64,000 nucleotides of DNA, taken from positions 13,736,001 to 13,800,000 of the forward strand of contig NC_062226.1 of assembly GCF_902686445.1 (NCBI RefSeq), written 5' to 3'. A program made the translations under genes and the position numbers. This document shows, in pieces, positions 44,741-59,700 of the stretch. Source of the stretch: Sciurus carolinensis (lineage: Eukaryota; Chordata; Mammalia; Rodentia; Sciuridae). Position 1 is the first letter of the stretch. Each line of letters opens with the position of its first letter. The notes beneath the pieces were generated by a model that saw only the letters and a program-made list of their open reading frames with translations, did not search any database and was not told the DNA's origin.

Positions 44741-47700
44741 GTAAGTAAGACAAATCATCTTCATTTCATAATGTATCTTAGTAGTGATGAGTGAAAAAGT
44801 AAGTTCAACAGATTGTGTTAATTTGAAAATAATTTCTCCTGAGAGAACCAAATGAATAGTCTCAGTTCTAGATGAGAAAGTCATAGAAGCATTTTGATTT
44901 GATGAGTGGCTAATAAAGCGACAGATTTTATAAGATTATTTATAAAAAATTGACATAAATGAATATTCAAATTCCTCTTCAAAATAGGCACAAAGTAAAC
45001 TCAGGATAATAACTGTCTTGGCATTTATTGCTTATTTGTATTTGGTGCTTAGTTTTCTTTGTTTTTGATGGACTATACACAGCTAAACCAGAGTTACTTG
45101 GTAGTTAATTCTAATACTGTGATTTGAAAATTTATTGTTGCAATTAACTTCTACATTCGTGAGTTAATTCTTCACAATTTTTAGTGATATTGAGATCATA
45201 TGCATTTTAAACTATGTCTTATTAATGGTGATTTCATATCTAGACACAATATTTGAATCCTGAAAAGTAACTGGGTATTGTCTAATGGAACCAACTCATT
45301 TCATATGTGAAGGTAAGTCCAGATATGGCAAGTGATTGACCAAAGGTCACACTGCTAGAGAGAGACAGAGGCAGGACTTTAATTCATGTCTTTTCCTTAT
45401 CACTTCAATTTTTCCATTTTATCAAAATTTCCCATATAAATATATTAAATATATTATAAATACAAATGCTTAGGCTGTCATAAATTTATAGCATCTTCCC
45501 ATCTCTAGTCTGAGATTTTATCACATGGCCACAATCACCCCATTACCTTAGTTTTTGTTACTTTTTAATGTTTTTTAATTTCTTTGTGCATTATTGTTAT
45601 AGGTAATACTGTGTCTCATTTTGACATATTCATAAATGTATATAACAGTTTTCTCTATTTCAATTGCAAGTACAACCTCCTTCCCTCTCCTCCTTCCTCC
45701 CCTGTTCCCCTTCCTCTGCTTTATTGGTTTTCTATTTATCTATTTTTTAATTGATGCATTATATTTGTATATATATTTATTTTTTCATTTTTGAGATAAT
45801 GAGTTGAAGTTTATAGAAATTGGTATTAGTTGACTTCACATTGATGTCAGAACTAGGGCTAGACACTAGGGTCTCAAGATTTTTATTCAAGGACATTCTG
45901 AATTCTCCCCTACTACCTTGCCTTGCCCTTAATAAAAAGCACTTCCTTACTTGTTCTGAAAAAGTGATAATCGATCACTTTAATTGATTGAACAACTGTT
46001 TATTAAGCACCTAGCACGTGATAGCACTGAGGGTATAGCAGATGAGAAAAGATGATTCCTAGAGCTTGCTTCTCATGGGAGAAGCAAATGACAAATGAAC
46101 GAATCAATGAAGGAAGGAATAAATGAGGACAGGTAGTTACTAGTATCATAAAGTAAAAATAAAGGAAAGTAAGAAGATAAGGAAATGATGGAACACTATT
46201 TAAAAGTGTGAGCAGGAGAGTTCTCTTAAGGAGGTGACACTCTAGCAGATGTTGAAGAAGTGAGGGAAGAACCCGTGTGATCAGCTGGGAAAACATTCTA
46301 GGTAGAGGCTGAAGAAGCATTCTTGCCTCTGAAAGCTCAGCAGCCTGATCCTCTATAGCTGTTGAAAGAAAATTAAAATATGAAATTCATCATATGGATA
46401 GATCATAATATCAGTACATCAATACGGACCAAAACTTGTATGAACCCAGTTCATACAACTGGGGACTGAACCAAGGAACGGAGTTATGTCCCAGTCCTTC
46501 TTGTTTTTCATTTTGAGACAGCGTCTTGCTATAAATTGTCTAGGCAGGCCTCAAACTTGTAATCCTTCTTCCTCAGCCTCCCAAATAGCAGGAATTCCAG
46601 GTGTGGGCCTCCTAAGAGCTTCTAGGTACTGAATACACAATGTCTCACCACTACCACCAAAAAGACAACTCAAAACAATACAAAATGAAAAGTGACAAGT
46701 TTCTAAGAAAACAAATTAAAATAGCTTTTTATCTCCAAATGTTCTGATTGCAAAAGTCTTCCAAACATTGGAGAATATCATGCTAAGTTAAGCAAGCCAA
46801 TCCCAAAAAACCAAAGGCCGAATGTTTTCCCTGATAAGTGGATGATGATACATAATGGGGGTGGGGGGGCTGGGGGTAAGAGAAGAATGGAGGAACTTTG
46901 GATTACATAGAGGGAAATGAGATGGGGGAGACAGTGGGGGTATGAAAGATGGTGGAATGAGACAGACATCATTACCCTACGTACACGTGTGATTACATGA
47001 ATGGTGTGAATCTACGTCGTGCACAGCCACAGAATTGAAGTTGTACCCCATTTGTGTACAATGAATCAAAATACACCCTGTAAAGATAAAAAATTTAAAA
47101 TAAAATAATGTGAGTAGGAAAAAAGTCTTAAGTTCTGTTTAGGCTGGCTGTTGAAAATGCAAATTCTGGAAAAGGGCTTCTCAGATTCAATTCTTAATTC
47201 TATAACTTTGTGATCTTAACCAAGCTAATAAGCAACTTGCTCATCTTAAAATGGGTGCAATAATAAGACTGTCCTCACCAAATAGTTATAACAACACAAC
47301 GATAGATAGAATGTGGTAAGTAATAATTTAATATATATAATGAGTAATATACACTATATAATGGGTAATAATATATAATGTATAAGGATACACACACACA
47401 GTTTGGGATGGTGCCTAGCACACAGGGAGACTTCAATAAATATCTTATTACCGTTTCTTATTTCCTGCAGTCCCCTGCTAAGCAAATGACTGAGATGATT
47501 GGCTGGTGGTTGGAAGTCTGGAGATTTTTAAATCTACCTATAATTGGCTCCAAATTAGTTATGTAGAGAACTTCTTGTACTTTAAAGGAATTATTTACTG
47601 CTAAACTAATTTTGTTACTATAGACTTGTTGATCTTTAAAGACTTTTTAAAAATATCAGCTGTTGGTAGGAGCCTGAGGTAATTCTGCCCAGTGGGGTGA

Positions 47701-50700
47701 TGGGTGCATCCCAAGTCTGTGGGAACACTTCAATCAGTCAATCACTAGGCCCTTTTGGATTGATAGGTACTTCTTATGCAGTTCTCACTATTCAAATTAG
47801 ATACTCAAGTGATATGTAATTAATAATCTAGTTTATATGTGAAAGTTTCTATTTAATAAGACAATGAAAAATCATATTTTAAAACTTGAGTTTCAAAAGT
47901 TTGTATAGCTCACTTCTATTCCTATATAAAATGCATAAAAATAAAATTGAGACAAACTATGATTGGAACAATGCTTGTAACCTTGACCTCAATTATACAC
48001 ATACAACAGAGACCAGAATGTAAACTTTTACTTCATTTACTTATAAGTCACGTGTCCTTGATCAAATCAACCTCTGATCACATGTAAAACAGGAATAGCA
48101 ATAGTACCTACAGTACCCCTAGCTTGCAAAGATGAAAAGAGTTCCAGGGAAGTGCTAACGTGCTCTGACATCACTGCCCAAGTGCTGCCATTGTGATTAT
48201 TGTCATGATTGTTATTACTGTGACCTCATGGGGCTCCATCACTGCTGCCAGATACCTCCTCCAGCTCACCTGCATTCTCTCTCTGTCTTTATCCCCTCAC
48301 TAGAGAGACATATTTCTACGATTAGTTCTTTGAACTAACTTGGTGAAATTGGTGGATCTTATTCTTTATTGAGTACTAAGTAGGCTGGGTGCTGCCATAT
48401 ACATGATCTTATTTAACCCTGACCACAGCCTGGTTAAAAAACAAACAAAACCCAATATCTTAACGGACATACTCTTTTTGCTTCAGGCAAGTTTAGTGAC
48501 TTTACCTCGATCATTCAGCCAGCAGATGGCAGAGCTGAAATTCAGTGTCTAGCGCCTGTATTTCTTCTTTCTTCAATGGGAGAAAGAGGAAGGAAGGAAG
48601 AAGAAAGGGGGAGAGAGGGAGGGAGGAAAGGAGGAAGGAGGAAGAAAAGCAAGTCCCCATTTGTATGTTGCAGTGAACACCCTCGAGTTCTCCCTGGCTG
48701 CTATTATTACCTTTCTAAACATAAACCAAATTCCCAGTTCCATTTCCCAGGTCTTTATTCTTGGAAACTATGCTGAAATTATCAAAGTTCACAAAATAAA
48801 TTTTGATTTTAAAATATCATTTAACTTGAAATATGTCTATTTCAAGTTGAGTCTCACAAGTGAGAAAAAATATAAGAACAGATGTCACATAAAGATACTG
48901 AACCTTTTATGTTTCAACAGCTATGTCATTTCAGCACCGAAAGTATTTCATGTGGGAGCATCAGAAAATATTGTAATTCAAGTTTATGGATACACCGAAG
49001 CATTTGATGCAACAGTCTCTGTTAAAAGCTATCCTGATAAAAAAATTAGTTACTCTTCAAGCTATGTTATTTTAAGTCCACAAAATAAATTCCAAAGCTC
49101 TACAATTTTAACCGTATGTATTTATCCTTCATTTTCTTTATATATACAGAATATTTCGGATAAAATGTGTACAATATTTGAGTATTGATAAACTTAAGAT
49201 TTGACCATTTGTGCCATGCTACCCCTCTGTAATTATTAGATGATTATTGGTTGCTAATGATAATATGACTGAAACATAAAAATCTAAACAGAAGAATTGT
49301 GTAAGATGCAATTATTTGGTAAGGAATTGAAAATCCTTTTTTGCTATGAAATTATCATGCAAATATACAGAAGAATATGAATATGAATGTCGATCTGTAG
49401 TACTTTGCTCACAAACATCCATGGATGCTATTGAATGTATGTTTATCTAAACTCCAATATTCTAAAATCCCCAAAGTCATAAACTATTGACTACCAAAAC
49501 AAATAGCTCTCACTGACAACCCATGGTATATAGAAAGATCAATCTTGATCAACCAACTTCTTCTATTAAGACATGCATGGATTAGAGACATGCTTGCAAG
49601 TCATTTGTTATTTAAAATTATGATACTTAAAAAAGAACCAGAAAAATCAAAGAATTATCAAAGTTGGAAGGGGCTCTAGGGCTCATTGAGACCTGTGTTT
49701 ATCTAAAGTGAGTTCTTAATAAAGAAATTAAAAATTGAGCACGTTTGAGGCTCTGGGTTCAATCCTCAGTACCACATAAAAATTTTTTTAAACAATATAA
49801 ATGTATTGTGTCCATCTACAACCAAAAAATATTCAAAAAGAATTAAAAAATTGAAATTTTATGAAAACTTCAAGTTAGAATCATATTGATTGTTAATATT
49901 TTGGAATCAGTTCTACAATTGTTTTGATTTTTAATTATGTGAAGTCATAAGCATAAGAATATTACAGCTAATATTAGGTTGGATATATTTAAGACACTGT
50001 AAATGATTTTCATTATACTACAAATAATAAAATGTCAACATCAAGAGTCTTTCATATATATAATCCTTTAAAAGTCATGTATTTATTACTCACATTTAAG
50101 CAACACCTATCTAAATAAACTGTGACCAATATAAGAATTCTGTCATTAGTTTTGGATGGCAAGTATTCTAATCTCAACAAATACTTGCACTTATCAGGTT
50201 TATTAAGAATTAAAATTTATCCCCCACAGGTGTTGTTTTCAGTAGGCACTCTCTCATTTCATAAAATGCAAGGTTGCCACTAGCCACCTGTGGTGCTCAC
50301 CTTTAAATTTAAATCACTAGCTGTGCTATTGAACAGTCTGTTGAAAACGGAGATGAAGGCGAGGGAATCTAAAAATCAATGTTTCTGAAGCATTTAATTT
50401 TAGCTTAACATTCTAATGTATCTTTCTTTGCCAATTGGGTGTTGTGCCACTATCTTCTAAGGACAAGTCCACTGAACCAAGTTCAAATTTTATTTATTAC
50501 AGGTTACACCTTTAATGAATTATGTGTGTTCTGTAGTGTTTCTTAAGAAAGAAATTAGGATGCTTGCAAAATAATCTGAGCGCAGAATTCTACAGATTTT
50601 TACTATGAGTTCAAAATTGCTACAATAATCTCAAATATGTAGTTCTATAGCTCTTGGTTTTAGTATTAATTTTCACCCCAGGTTTTAATTCCTGATTTTC

Positions 50701-53700
50701 TGAGAAACACTTTTCTTCCTGTATTACATATTTTTGTGTAAAATTTGCACATCATTGAATGCAAAGGGGATCAGCATAAGTACATGCTCAGATTGGGAAG
50801 CATGCACGGTGGCCCCTGGAGCAGCAGTGGGTGATGGGCACAGTGTGCCCAGCATGAGCCAGGCTGCCACAGAGGCAGTGGAGAGCAGGGATCATGCTGG
50901 GAGCTGACCAAGCAGCTTCTCACAAGTTCTGTGGCAGGGCTGCCTTAAGAGTGTGCCAAACTTAGCAAGCATGGAAGCCAGAAGACTGTCAGTTCTTAAA
51001 GTTGGCGATGATAGTTGACACTGAAGGGCTTTGGGCAAATTTGATGGACTACTCTGGCTCCTGTACCACTTCACAAATGGTGAGATGCGCACGCTCATTT
51101 TCGGTTTTAATGAGAGTGCTGTGGTGTTGAGAAAGTCAACACGTCTTAGAACCCTAGAATTACTTTTCTCTTCTGCATCAACGTTTTCTTTTACAGATAC
51201 AACCCAAACAGCTGCCTGGAGGTCTAGACTCTGTTTCACATGTGTATTTGGAAGTCGTTTCCAAGCATTTTTCAAAATCGAAAAAAATGCCGATAAGCTA
51301 TGACAACGGCTATCTCTTCATTCATACAGACAAACCTGTGTACACTCCACACCAGTCAGGTAGAGTGCAAGATGCTTCCTTCTCTGGGGAAAATTGATGC
51401 TGTATTGTAGAATTTTTTAACATCTGAAATTTCAAAGAGCTTCTACCTGAGAAAAAGTCTGTTAAAGACTCTGTTCTTCTGGTTGAGGGGAAAGGCAGAA
51501 GAGCTAGTCAAACCCTGATGGAGGAGTGCCTGGATTTAGTCTCACTGGACCAAAAGTTCAACCAGAAAGGCACCACGCTGCCCACAGGGTCACGTGTGCA
51601 AAGCCTTCCCTTCCCCACCTCTCCTCCTCTCCATCCTGCCTTTGAGCACTTCAGAGACAGGGTCATGAGATGTCTGTGGAGAAGGGGAGCCTCTGACATT
51701 TTATTAGTGATAGTTTTGGGAAAGGACAGAGTAAAGGGGGCAGAACCAGCAGGTTTCATTGAAAAGCTTGGCGCACTGTGGGCACTTGCTAAATGCTGGT
51801 GGGCGTGGACGCAAACAGTGAGGTGGGGTGGCCACTACCTTTTCCGCAGGGGCACCTGTTACAATCCACTCATGTTGGAAGGGCCCAGAGAGGCTGGGGA
51901 GATTGCCATCATCTTAGACAGAATGTCCTTGCAGGAACAGAACCTTCTCCTGCCCCTTGACAATGACTTGGTCAGCAAGGCAACAGTCTCTGCCCACAAA
52001 GGTCCTTTTAAGCGGGATCACACCTAGAAAGGAGCACAACCTCGCCCTTTCTCCTTCCTGTGTCAATGATGCTCCTGACTGGGTGCTGTTCACGGCCTAC
52101 CTCTTAGGGTCAGGAGTCACGTCCAGTAAGAACTTAGCCTAACGTCCAATGTCTAGGACCTTCCATGGCCACCAGTGCCTTCCTGAAGAGCTCCTCATTA
52201 CTCACTTCTCTACCAGGGCTTTAACGTAAGAAGGCCAAGGAGCCTGTGTATTGTAGTCACGGAGATGAGAGCACTTCCTCTAAACAGCGCCCCATTCGTG
52301 AGAGGAGCGTGTGTAGGGGTAGAAGCAGACTCTGGAGCCAGATTTCCTGGGCTCAAATCCCGGCTTGGGCTGTTATTGCCTGTATGACTGTGTGAATAGA
52401 CTCTCAGATCCCCATTTTCCTCATCTGTAAAATAAAATTAATAACACAATGTACTTCTTAGAGTTGTGGGAACTAAGCGAATTCATAGGTGTAAAGCACT
52501 AAGACAGTGCCCAGCACAGTAGACACTAGTGCTTACCATTATTATCTAAGCTTATTTACGCAGAAGAAAAAGAATTACTTGAAAATAATTTTTAAATATT
52601 TTTTTTAAAAATTGATGAAATCTTGGTGTGTGTAGCTCTAATATCCTGATTGACATATTTAATCTGAAGATCCACAAGGGACTTTCAGTATAAGCTTCCC
52701 AGGATAAAGGCTTAAGTCTCAAGGCTTTATAGGTCAAGGGACTGTAGAATAAGGGCTAAAATCCTTCAGTTCTCTGCAGCCTGTGACCTGCGTCTTTTCC
52801 AGCTTCCTCACCTTTCCCGTGCCCCTCAGCTGAGGACACGGGACAAACACAAGCCACGCTGTCCTCATTTCAGTTGCTTCTTCGCTCCATTTTCTCATTC
52901 ATGTCCAGGCCTGTGTAACGTGCTGTTCCCTCTGCATGGTCCGTTCCTGCCCTTCTGTGCCTGGCTGGTCTGTTCCACCCTTTCCTGAATTTTACATATA
53001 ATTACATTTACCCCTCTCCTCCTCCCCATAGAAGACACCTATGTCTTGCTTATTTCACAGCTGCATCTTACTGCTTAGCACAGTGCCTGGCACCTAGAAG
53101 GCATTTGATATTTTTTTTGAAAATTAATAACCATATCTTCAGTACAAAGATTTAATTCTTGCCTCTGATACCCCATTGATTAATATTTGTCTTAAAACAA
53201 ACTTGGTTAGAAACTCGATTAACAATAATCATAGAGATAACAATAAACATTTATCAATTCTTGTTATGTGCTGGGCTGTGAAAAGCGTTGTCTTTTGTAG
53301 TTCTCTCAGCAACACTAGGAGGAGATCCTGGAGTGTTCCTTGTTTTTATCAAGGAGCTTAATCAGGCCTCAAGGGGTTAAGTGCCCTCCTCCAGGTCACA
53401 CTAGAAGGTGGACCCAATGTTTTGAACTCCAGGGCCGGTGCTCTAGCTTTTGCAACATGCAGCCTCTGACATTCTCCTAGTGATGCTCAGACCCAGGCTG
53501 GTGTGTCCATAGACAGGCGATGATTCGAGGTGGCAGACAGGTGTAAAGCAGAGGAGAAAGAAGAAGGTGGCAAGACTTACTGAGTATGTTGCTTTTATCT
53601 TGTGGTCTTGGTAAAACTGATTTTAACATGGCTTCTTTATAGAGTTTTGCTTAATACTGACTCTCTAAATCATATTGGGCTTATGGTATCAATCCAGTTT

Positions 53701-56700
53701 TATTATGTGGGCAAACTTTGACCATGAAAACATTTGAGCCCCAGCTTTTGCTAGAGAAATTACAACATGCCTTTGAAAAGCACTTTCTCATTGTGTATCA
53801 GACAGCTAAACAAAGGCTTTTGTTCAAAAGTAGAGGTGCATTAATTGGCAGAAGTGAAAGGAAGACAATGAAAAGTTTGAGCCCCTGGCATTACTGTTTT
53901 AAACATGAGAAAATAATGGTAGCACTGGCTCACTCTGTAACAAAACCATATAATTCAAAACTTTTGTAAGCGCTCGTTTGAGGTCTTGTTGTGTTTTATA
54001 AGCAGAAAAGTATATAGATCTGAATCAAACTCCAAATTTTTCACTGAAATCTTTAACCATAATTTAAGACAATATTTTATGTTTCCTATAACCATATGGT
54101 AGATCTAGGTCACTATTCTGCTGCTCTGAGATTCTCGATAAATAACCTAAGTATAGATATAACTAATTTTGTACTCTGGGTGTGTTCCCCAAAAGTTGTA
54201 TGGAAGCATATTTTAATAAAGTGAACTGTACTTTAAATTCATTGGAAGAAGGCACTCTTAGAAATCTCAGAGGAGTCACTTTAGAATAAAGAATATTTAT
54301 AGACTCTGTCTTCAAAGTGAACTTACTTTCTTCTAAAAATGGATGGTTGTGTATAGATTTGTTTATTGAGGCATTTCAATGAGACTCTTTTTTCAGGATT
54401 TTTTTTTAAATATGAAAATAACCTTGTGTTTAGCAGAGCTTTTGATTATATTAATTTTCCTTACAGTAAAGGTTAGAGTTTATTCACTGAATGACGACTT
54501 GAAGCCAGCCAAAAGAGAAACTGTTTTAACTTTCATAGTAAGTATATAATTTATTCAAATAACACTAACTCATGTTTTTAAGACGGACATCCCATTCCAT
54601 AACCCTGTCCTTACAGCACACTTAGTCATTCAGTGTCCCATAAAAATGGATATTAAACATCTACTGTGAGAATAACACTATAGACTTTTATGTGTATGCT
54701 ATGGACATAAGCAGAAAGCTCAAAAAAATTAAATCTCTACACATTGAAAGATTTTGAGCTAAACCATTGAAGTACCTCCTTTGTGATTCCCTTTTTAAAG
54801 AACACCCAGCAATTACTAAGAATTAATTGAATATCTGTTATGTTTAAGATTTTTGATTTGCCTAATTTAAGATGAAGAATTATAACCATGGTGCTTACTT
54901 TTAAGTTACACAGAGTTTAATAACTAATATGGTAACGTGTGGAAATTTTTGCTAACTGATGGGGTGAGCAGCTATCATGCATTTGTGAGACATGATAAAC
55001 ATAACAGATGATGTGAAATAAGCTTGCAGGTTCTCACCTAGTTTGTGAGATTTTAACAGACTCTTGTGACTTTACCCAGTTTTCACACCCGTGATATTTT
55101 TGTAGGGATATAAAATACTGCCTTAGTCATAACTGCTCACTTATTAACATTAGGTGTAGGAGTGACAGTCCTCCACTGCAGGCTGTGGCACCTCTTCTAC
55201 TCCAAAAACAATAAAACACTAGCAAAAAATCCTTATCAGAATGCAGGTAAAAAGAGGGGATATTACAGAACAAAACTACCCTAAATACAAACCAAACTAA
55301 TTATGCATTAGAATAAATGACATGGGAGACAGGAGCTCCGAGAAGACAAAACAGCGTCACAGGGAGGGCTGACATAACCCTGTTTTGAAATGCAGGAGGC
55401 GGAGGAAACCTTGAACTGGGTCTTAATGAAAGGAACTGACATGGGTTCTTTTAAAAGAACAAAGGTCATCCTGTGTAAGAAACAGTGTGAATTAATCTCT
55501 GGGAGGAGGAAGAATTTTAAGCAGAGGTAGTAGTAAATAAACTGACTGCAGACTGATAGAATGTCTGGAAGAGAGCTAAGCAGAAGCAACCTCAGCTCTG
55601 CTGGAGAACAAACACCAGGGCTGTGGACTCAGGCTCCTTAGCCCACCGCTCCATGGTGGAACTTGAGTGAAGCAGAACCACTGAATGTCAGTCATCCCAG
55701 GCAAGAGCTTCCCCAGGGAGCAGATTGAGGAACTGATCGCAGAGCTGCAGGGAGCCGGTATGTGGGAAGTTGCCTGAAAAGAATACTAGGAAAGATCATC
55801 TTAGACGGATCATGTACAACCGATGATGGGATAAAGAACACCAGGGAAGAGAATTATCAATGTGTTGAGTGTCCATCTTCCACAGGATAGGCTTTTGTAA
55901 TTAATGGTTACAATTTGTCATTGAAGAGAAAAAAGCTTAAAATTCCAACCATGAATTTCAGTCTGAGTAAATAGTGTAAGATTTCTAGTTAAGGTGCAAC
56001 CAGACCTCGAAGTGTAGTTCAGAGACCCACAAACTTCATCCTAATAATTTGCTAAACCGAACACAGAATTAAGCATATGGGGAAGTTTTATGAGGATTTT
56101 CAAGTTTGTTCAGTAATTTTGAGGGTTCTAGAGGCTTAAAATGTCCACACTGCATGTTTAACAATTGTCTAGTTAATAAAATTCAGTTTCTAGAATATTT
56201 GCTTTGGAAATTTAATATGAACATACATAAAAAATAAATTTTGGCATTTCTAAAGCCTGCTAGGCTCACATTTGGTTTATCAGAGGCATCAGGGATACTT
56301 TGCCGTTGTTGCCCACACGTTGCTGCACTTCTTTTTTTAATTGTAAAATGAAGAGTGGAGCCTCTTCTAGATAATGAGGACAGATGAGAGAGGTTCCCAA
56401 ACCAGGAAGGAAATGGCTTTAAATGAACTGTATGTACCTTTTATAACATTACATCGAATTTTGTTTTTCATATTTAATTTAAAAACAGGAGTATTTGTTG
56501 GCAAGTATTTCTGTGGGTCAAAGATCATACAGTTACTTGAAATTGTTAAAATGTGGTTTCTGTGCTTTGGGGGCTGCTGTGGTTGAGTATGTGCCCCAAG
56601 CCCAGGTGAGGCAGTGCTGGGAGGTGGGGTCAGGGGAGGGTTAGTTCAGAAGGCTCCGCCCTGATGAATGAATGAGGCCATTCTCAGGGGAGCTGGGCGG

Positions 56701-59700
56701 TTCTCTGGGAGAGGCTTTGTCTTCAGAGCAAACTCTCCCATGGGCTTCCTTGCCCCTCCCCTTGTTCACCATAGGAGGAAACAGGACCAGGGTCCCCCTA
56801 GATGCAGGCGCCATCCTCTTGGACCTCCCAGGCTCTAGAATAGTGACCCCAAATAAATCTCTGCTCTTCACCAATTGCCCAGTCTCAGATATTTTATGAT
56901 AACTTCAGATAATAAACTAAGACAAGGGTGTTTGTTTTTATTCAAAGGATCCCCAAGGATCAGAAGTCGACATGGTAGAAGAAAATGATTATACTGGAAT
57001 TATCTCTTTTCCGGACTTCAAGATTCCATCTAATCCTATGTATGTAAAAATATTACTTGATAAAGTTTTCCCTACACAGCTCATCAGGAACGCTTGACTG
57101 TGAACAGAGAAACAGTCAAATGGAGCCACCTAGTGTTGAGGAAGGGTGTCACAAATGTGGGGATGCAAAGTCTTCAGTCTTCTGAGAAGTTAGGATCAGT
57201 TCCTGGGGCGGGGGGAATCCCAGTACTAGAACCTGATCAGGCAAGTTGATAGACCTTGCAGGAGGCAGAAGCAGGAGAACTGGTTAAGCCCAGGAGATTG
57301 GGGCTATGGTGGGCTATGTAGTGAGACCCTGTCTCAAAAGGTAAAGACAAACAAAAAAATCTCATTGCATCTCATTCATTCTCTTTCCATACAGAAATAA
57401 AAATTGGGAAGAGACAAAAATAGTGCTTGGGCTTCCCTTTATCTAGAGCATCACCTCCGGCCTCTGAAGGAATCCAGTATGCTGTGGATTGAAGAGGCTG
57501 GCGTGGTGTCATTACTTTCCTGGGTGTTAGATAATCAGGTCCTCTGTAGTTTTTCTTTGCATAGACCAAAAGGTAGAGTCCAAGGGGTGGACATTTAAAG
57601 CCATTTTCTCATTGGTCCTCATGTGAAAGGACTTAAAGTCATGTCTTCACAGAATTCGATGTAATACATCTTTAGTGGACACATTCCTGGTCCTTATAAG
57701 TCACGATAGGAGGAGAGGTGCCCAATGGAAACCAAATATCCACAATCCCTGCTTTGAAGGAAATTAAAATACAAGAGGATGCATAAAACGGGGGCACCAA
57801 GAAATGGCTACATTGTAACTTTGAGGCACAATGATTTTATGGTCATTTTTACTCTGTCCTCTAGAAGGGAGTTTGCATTTAGTTCATAGGATTATCAATC
57901 TAAAAATTTAGATTGAAATCGGGGGATTTGAATAATTTCGATAATTTACAATGTGTCCCTTCTTGAATATGCTGCATGCCCTACAATACAGAATCAAGCC
58001 TATGATTTCACTGCCATTATCATGTCTCTGTCTTCATCTTGTGCTACTTTCCCCAGGGAAGATTATGTATCATGATCATGACCACGACTTTCCCAAGCCT
58101 CTCTTTAGTGTGTACTTCATCTTGTCCTTCATCAAGTGAGCTTCCTGTCACCTTTAGGCCTCAGAGAAAATGCTGCTTTTTAAAGAGGCCATGACCGGAC
58201 ATGCTCTATGGAGTCCTTCACTTTCTTTACTCTGTCTTCTCACCTTGTGTATTTTCTTCATGGCACCACAATATGGTGATTGTTTATTTGTTAATTGACT
58301 TGCCTTTTTTTCCCCACTAGATTGTAAACTCCTTGAGGGCAGGGCTCCTGTCCATATAGCTCACTGCTGTGTCTCAGGACTTCAACCTAATAGCCACTTG
58401 ATAAATACTCATTGAGTTATGATGATGATGATAATCATAGGCATAACATTAACCTTGACTGACAACATAACCAATCTGCAGATAGGTGTTCTGTTTTTCA
58501 TTTCACAAGTCAAGTAACTTGTACAATTAAACCTGGTAGTAAATGGAAAAGTGAGAATTTGAATTTTCTTCTATTTTTTCCAATTTTTTTTCTAGTGCTT
58601 AATCTACTGCTCAGTAAATATTTTTAAATGCATGTTGTTAATTAAACAGATACCGAGTAAAGAACTAAGCCTATAATTTTACCAATCTTTATTGATCTTA
58701 TTATTTTTTACTACCTCTTTAAACACACCACACTTTGTCTCCAACCAGAATTTCATTTGTGTGAGGTATGAATTTTATCATCCAGCCAGGCTCGACCTAT
58801 AGTGTATGTTTCCAGATATATTATTATGAAGTTTCAACTCTATTGTGAATCTTAGTGTTTTGCTAGCATAGTTAAGTTCCAGGATTAAATAAATTCTCAA
58901 GGTATCATCAGCTCTTCAAATCAAAGCTAATGAATCTATATTAAGATAAAATAGCCAGGCATGGTGGCGCACACCTGTAATCCCAGTAATTTGGGGAACT
59001 GAAACAGGACAATCACAAATTCAAGGTCAGTGTCAGCAACTTAGTGAGACCCTGTCTCAGTATAAAAAATTAAAAGTGCTAAGGTTGCAGTTCTGTTGTA
59101 GATCTAGAAAAATAACACAGTATATGAAAATCTAATTACTAAACAATTTTTATTGTCCTGAAAATGCTCAGTTTTTTTTTTTCAAATCTTGCACAAACAA
59201 AACGTTTATTTAGGCCACATGTAGGTGTATAAATATAACTTCTTTAAAATAGAAATGTGTTCAGTTTCCACTGTGTGAAAGAAAAGATGTGATAATGTGT
59301 AATTTTTAATATTTTGCTTCCACAGATATGGTGTGTGGACAATCAAAGCTAAATATAAAGAAGACTTTTCAACTGCTGGAACCACATACTTTGAAATTAA
59401 AGAATATGGTAATTTCTGACAATTAGAAGTTTACCACTAAAAATCAGGATTTTGCAGTAATTCTTTTCATTAGCGTGCCTCAAGTAAAATCATCCTAGAT
59501 GAAGATGGGGACACCTGGTGGTGTGGCTTAGGACCTTTTGGCAGGGAGATAGCTGGTAGCGGGTATTGAATACCCAAGTAGGTTGCCCTGGTTCATCTTG
59601 AGCAAGTCACCAGCTTCTCCACCTGGGCTCTTCTTCATAGAGCTAGAGGAGACTCGTCCCCTAAAGAGCTTGGCTTGTTAAGGTCCTTTAGAGAATTATG

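Noticed and set aside
50892..51275. 127-codon minus-strand frame overlapping C5 exon 3
   Set aside because: It is the shadow of exon 3 and its flank; no recognisable protein.
51518..52027. 169-codon open frame in C5 intron 3
   Set aside because: No domain, no splice context, GC-rich intronic sequence; probably accidental.
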